From the NCBI GenBank assembly GCA_050250955.1, contig JBFWNR010000013.1, forward strand, positions 1-64,000: a stretch of DNA of 64,000 bases, given 5' to 3'. The DNA comes from CAWAYR01 sp050250955 (GTDB lineage: Bacteria > Acidobacteriota > Vicinamibacteria > Vicinamibacterales > UBA2999). The translations under genes were made by a program, and so were the position numbers. The notes beneath the pieces were generated by a model, which saw only the letters and a program-made list of their open reading frames with translations, made no database searches and was not told where the DNA came from. Shown here piece by piece: positions 61,814-64,000 of this stretch (position 1 is its first letter; each line of letters opens with the position of its first letter).

Positions 61814-64000
61814 ATGCCATCGAGTCATGCAAGCCGGGTGGCCGCGGCCGCGCTGGTCCTGGCCGGTCTCGCCGCCCTCGCTCCGCCCCCCGCCGGAGCC
61901 CAGACGCCGACGTTCTCCATCGAAGGCGTGGTCACCGACGACCAGCAGGCGGTCCTGCCGGGCGCCACGGTGACGATTCGCAACACCGCCACCAATCTGA
62001 CCCGCACCGCCACGACCGACAGCGCCGGCCGCTACGTGTTCTCGGCGCTGCCGCCCGAGGGCCGCTACGAACTGACCATCGAGCTGACCGGCTTCTCGAC
62101 CCAGCTGCGCACCAACCTGACCTTCAACGCCGGCCAGCGCGTCGTCATCAACATCCCGATGTCGCTGTCGACCATCCAGGAGACCATCACCGTGGCCGGC
62201 CAGGCGCCGCTGGTCCAGGTGACGACCTCGGAGATCTCGTCGACGATCGACCGGCGGGCGTTCGAGACCCTGCCGGTGGCGCAGCGCAACTACATGCGGC
62301 TGCTGTCGCTCGACTCCAACGTCGTGCAGAGCCGGCCCGGCACCAACGCGGTGAACGTCGGCGGCGGCGAGGTGTGGAACTTCGGCACCTACGTCGACGG
62401 CACCAACAACCACTCGAAGTGGCTGACCCTGCAGCGCGCGCCGCAGCAGGGCTCGGGCGGCTTCGCGCTCGAGACCGTCAAGGAAGTGCAGCTCATCACC
62501 AACGCCTTCTCGGTCGAGTTCGGCGGCCACTCGGCCGGCGTCGCCAGCATGATCACCAAGAGCGGCACCAACTCGGTGGCCGGGTCGGCCTTCCTGATGC
62601 TGCGGCCCGGCGACCTCGACGCCCGCCCGCCGCTGGCCCGGGTCGACGTGCCCTACAACCAGCAGCAGGTCGGCGGCGTCATCGGCGGCGCCTTCGTCCA
62701 GGACAAGCTGTTCTACTTCGGCAGCTACGAGTTCCGCCGCGAGCGCAGCGAGGTCGCCGTCACCTCGGTGGCGGCCAGCGAGCCGTCGGTGAAGACGCCG
62801 GCCGACGAGCACCAGACCCACCTGCGCCTCGACTACCGCTTCAACCCGATCCACTCGCTGGCGGTGCGCTACAACGGCGTGCGCTGGCAGAAGGACAACG
62901 AGGCCGGCGGCCTCAACCTGCCCGGCACCGGCTTCATCTGGGACAACAACGTCGACACCGTGCACGGCATGTTCACCTCGGTGCTGTCGCCGCGGCTGCT
63001 GAACGAAGTGCGCGGCCAGTACTCGCGCTACACCGACCGGCGGGCTGCCAAGAGCGAGTCGGTCAGCATCCAGCGCGCCAACTACGCCAACAGCGGCGGC
63101 AACGACCAGGGCACCTGGGGGGTCATCCCCGAGGTGACCTACGACCTCAGCAACACCGTCTCGATGTGGGTCGGCAGGCACACCATGAAGGCCGGCGCGT
63201 CGATCACCTACGACGTCACCGACCAGCTCTTCCAGCCGCTGCAGAACGGGGTCTACACCTTCAACGGCAACCCCACCGTGGCGCCGAATCCGTCGCTCTA
63301 CCGGCAGTCGTTCGCGCTGGTCCCGGAGGCGCGCATGATGTACCCCAAGGCCACGGTGGTCAGCGGCTTCTTCCAGGAGGACTGGCGGGTCCGCGACAAC
63401 CTGACGCTCAACCTCGGGCTGCGCTATGACGTCGAGTTCATCAAGGACATCCCCGACTGGCCGGCCGGCACCGACGCCAACAACTTCGATCCGCGGGTCG
63501 GCTTCGCGTGGGATCCCACCGGCGAGCAGAAGTGGTCGGTCCGCGGCGGGTTCGGCCGCTTCACCCAGCAGCACCCGATCTTCACGATCGTCAAGGGCGG
63601 CGTCAGCGGCCGCAACGGCCAGGTGGTGGTCTCGCTCACGCCCAGCGACCCGCTCTTCCCGGTGTTCCCGAACGCGCTGCCGGCGTTCCCGCCGGGCGCC
63701 GTCCTGCCGGCGCGGGACATCCAGGAGATCTCGCCCGACCTCGGCAACGAGTACGCCTGGGCCGGCAACATGTCGATTCAGCGCCAGATCGGTCCGCGGG
63801 CCAGCGTCGAGATCGCCGCCAACATCAACCGCGGCGTCAAGCACGGCTTCCTCGACGCCAACCAGGCGGCGCCGATCGACAAGGCGGCGCTGAACGCGGC
63901 GATGGCGGCGGCGCCGCTGACCACGGTGTTCCGCACCGCGGCACAAGCCGACGCCACCCGGCCGATCCGTCCGGTGGCCAACGGCTTCCGCCGCATGGAC
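61814..64000 (+). CDS. Oar-like TonB-dependent receptor with carboxypeptidase-regulatory N-domain (partial)
   Basis: 729 residues are visible and the frame runs off the right edge; 150-300 C-terminal residues should follow. It has a signal peptide (about 1-29, ending AGAQ), a carboxypeptidase-regulatory-like domain (IEGVVTDDQQAVLPGATVTI start), a plug with SMITKSGTNSVAG and QQVGGVIGG, then barrel strands (FFQEDWRVRDNLTLNLGLRYD). The ATG at 61814 has GGAGG 7 nt upstream, and a TAGGAT -10-like hexamer (about 61764) gives a leader of some 40 nt. It is the third receptor of this type in the window; no partner gene is visible before the edge. Confidence 0.88.
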   Translation, partial: MPSSHASRVAAAALVLAGLAALAPPPAGAQTPTFSIEGVVTDDQQAVLPGATVTIRNTATNLTRTATTDSAGRYVFSALPPEGRYELTIELTGFSTQLRTNLTFNAGQRVVINIPMSLSTIQETITVAGQAPLVQVTTSEISSTIDRRAFETLPVAQRNYMRLLSLDSNVVQSRPGTNAVNVGGGEVWNFGTYVDGTNNHSKWLTLQRAPQQGSGGFALETVKEVQLITNAFSVEFGGHSAGVASMITKSGTNSVAGSAFLMLRPGDLDARPPLARVDVPYNQQQVGGVIGGAFVQDKLFYFGSYEFRRERSEVAVTSVAASEPSVKTPADEHQTHLRLDYRFNPIHSLAVRYNGVRWQKDNEAGGLNLPGTGFIWDNNVDTVHGMFTSVLSPRLLNEVRGQYSRYTDRRAAKSESVSIQRANYANSGGNDQGTWGVIPEVTYDLSNTVSMWVGRHTMKAGASITYDVTDQLFQPLQNGVYTFNGNPTVAPNPSLYRQSFALVPEARMMYPKATVVSGFFQEDWRVRDNLTLNLGLRYDVEFIKDIPDWPAGTDANNFDPRVGFAWDPTGEQKWSVRGGFGRFTQQHPIFTIVKGGVSGRNGQVVVSLTPSDPLFPVFPNALPAFPPGAVLPARDIQEISPDLGNEYAWAGNMSIQRQIGPRASVEIAANINRGVKHGFLDANQAAPIDKAALNAAMAAAPLTTVFRTAAQADATRPIRPVANGFRRMD

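Overview
The window looks like a chromosomal segment of an acidobacterium, probably of the class Vicinamibacteria. This is inferred from gene content and style, not from a marker-gene search. The DNA is very GC-rich, so most reading frames are open on both strands. It carries three Oar-like TonB-dependent receptors with N-terminal carboxypeptidase-regulatory domains, a MacB/FtsX-type permease of the acidobacterial orphan kind, two Ser/Thr kinases fused to TPR or beta-propeller modules, several cytochrome c/PQQ/molybdopterin redox enzymes, and many exported hydrolases.

Layout. (1) 1-8969, minus strand: penicillin-acylase-type amidohydrolase, polysaccharide-deacetylase-type hydrolase, TonB receptor, then the alpha subunit of quinohemoprotein amine dehydrogenase and the start of its radical-SAM maturase QhpD. 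(2) 9215-12584, plus strand: a tightly overlapping three-gene unit of TAXI-type binding lipoprotein, sensor kinase and OmpR-type regulator. (3) 12712-14645: the decayed C-terminal part of a PQQ dehydrogenase gene, split by an intact IS3-family element (13369-14559) with a 4-bp target duplication; removing the IS restores the reading frame exactly. (4) 14649-24776, minus strand: amidohydrolase, intact PQQ dehydrogenase, TonB receptor, cytochrome c-copper monooxygenase fusion, an unknown exported protein and a second deacetylase-like hydrolase. (5) 24977-28526, plus strand: two unknown cell-envelope proteins, a MarR regulator and a membrane-anchored transglycosylase-like protein. (6) 28515-36105, minus strand: ABC-type permease, Tat-exported metallo-beta-lactamase-fold hydrolase, a seven-repeat FG-GAP propeller, a small unknown protein and a molybdopterin oxidoreductase. 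(7) 36219-44915: cytochrome c/streptogramin-lyase-like propeller, APH-kinase/P-loop protein, TldD/TldE pair, a glyoxalase-family gene with a nonsense codon, an amidohydrolase (minus strand) and fumarase C. (8) 45050-53621: two Ser/Thr kinases flanking an ADP-forming acyl-CoA synthetase and two decayed genes (outer-membrane barrel, multicopper oxidase). (9) 53848-61652: tRNA-Asn, an AttEFGH-like ABC system, a small membrane protein, recR, dnaX and the SRP RNA. (10) 61814-64000: a third TonB receptor, cut by the window edge.

How the genes may work together. The two minus-strand blocks at 1-8969 and 14649-24776 each pair a TonB receptor with a 329-residue deacetylase-fold hydrolase and with periplasmic enzymes that hydrolyse or oxidise C-N, amine or alcohol groups. 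The simplest reading is uptake and stepwise periplasmic breakdown of N-acylated or amide-containing compounds, with electrons passed to c-type cytochromes. The substrate cannot be read from the sequence. Several genes start 6-9 nt after a -10-like hexamer with no convincing ribosome binding site, which suggests leaderless mRNAs.
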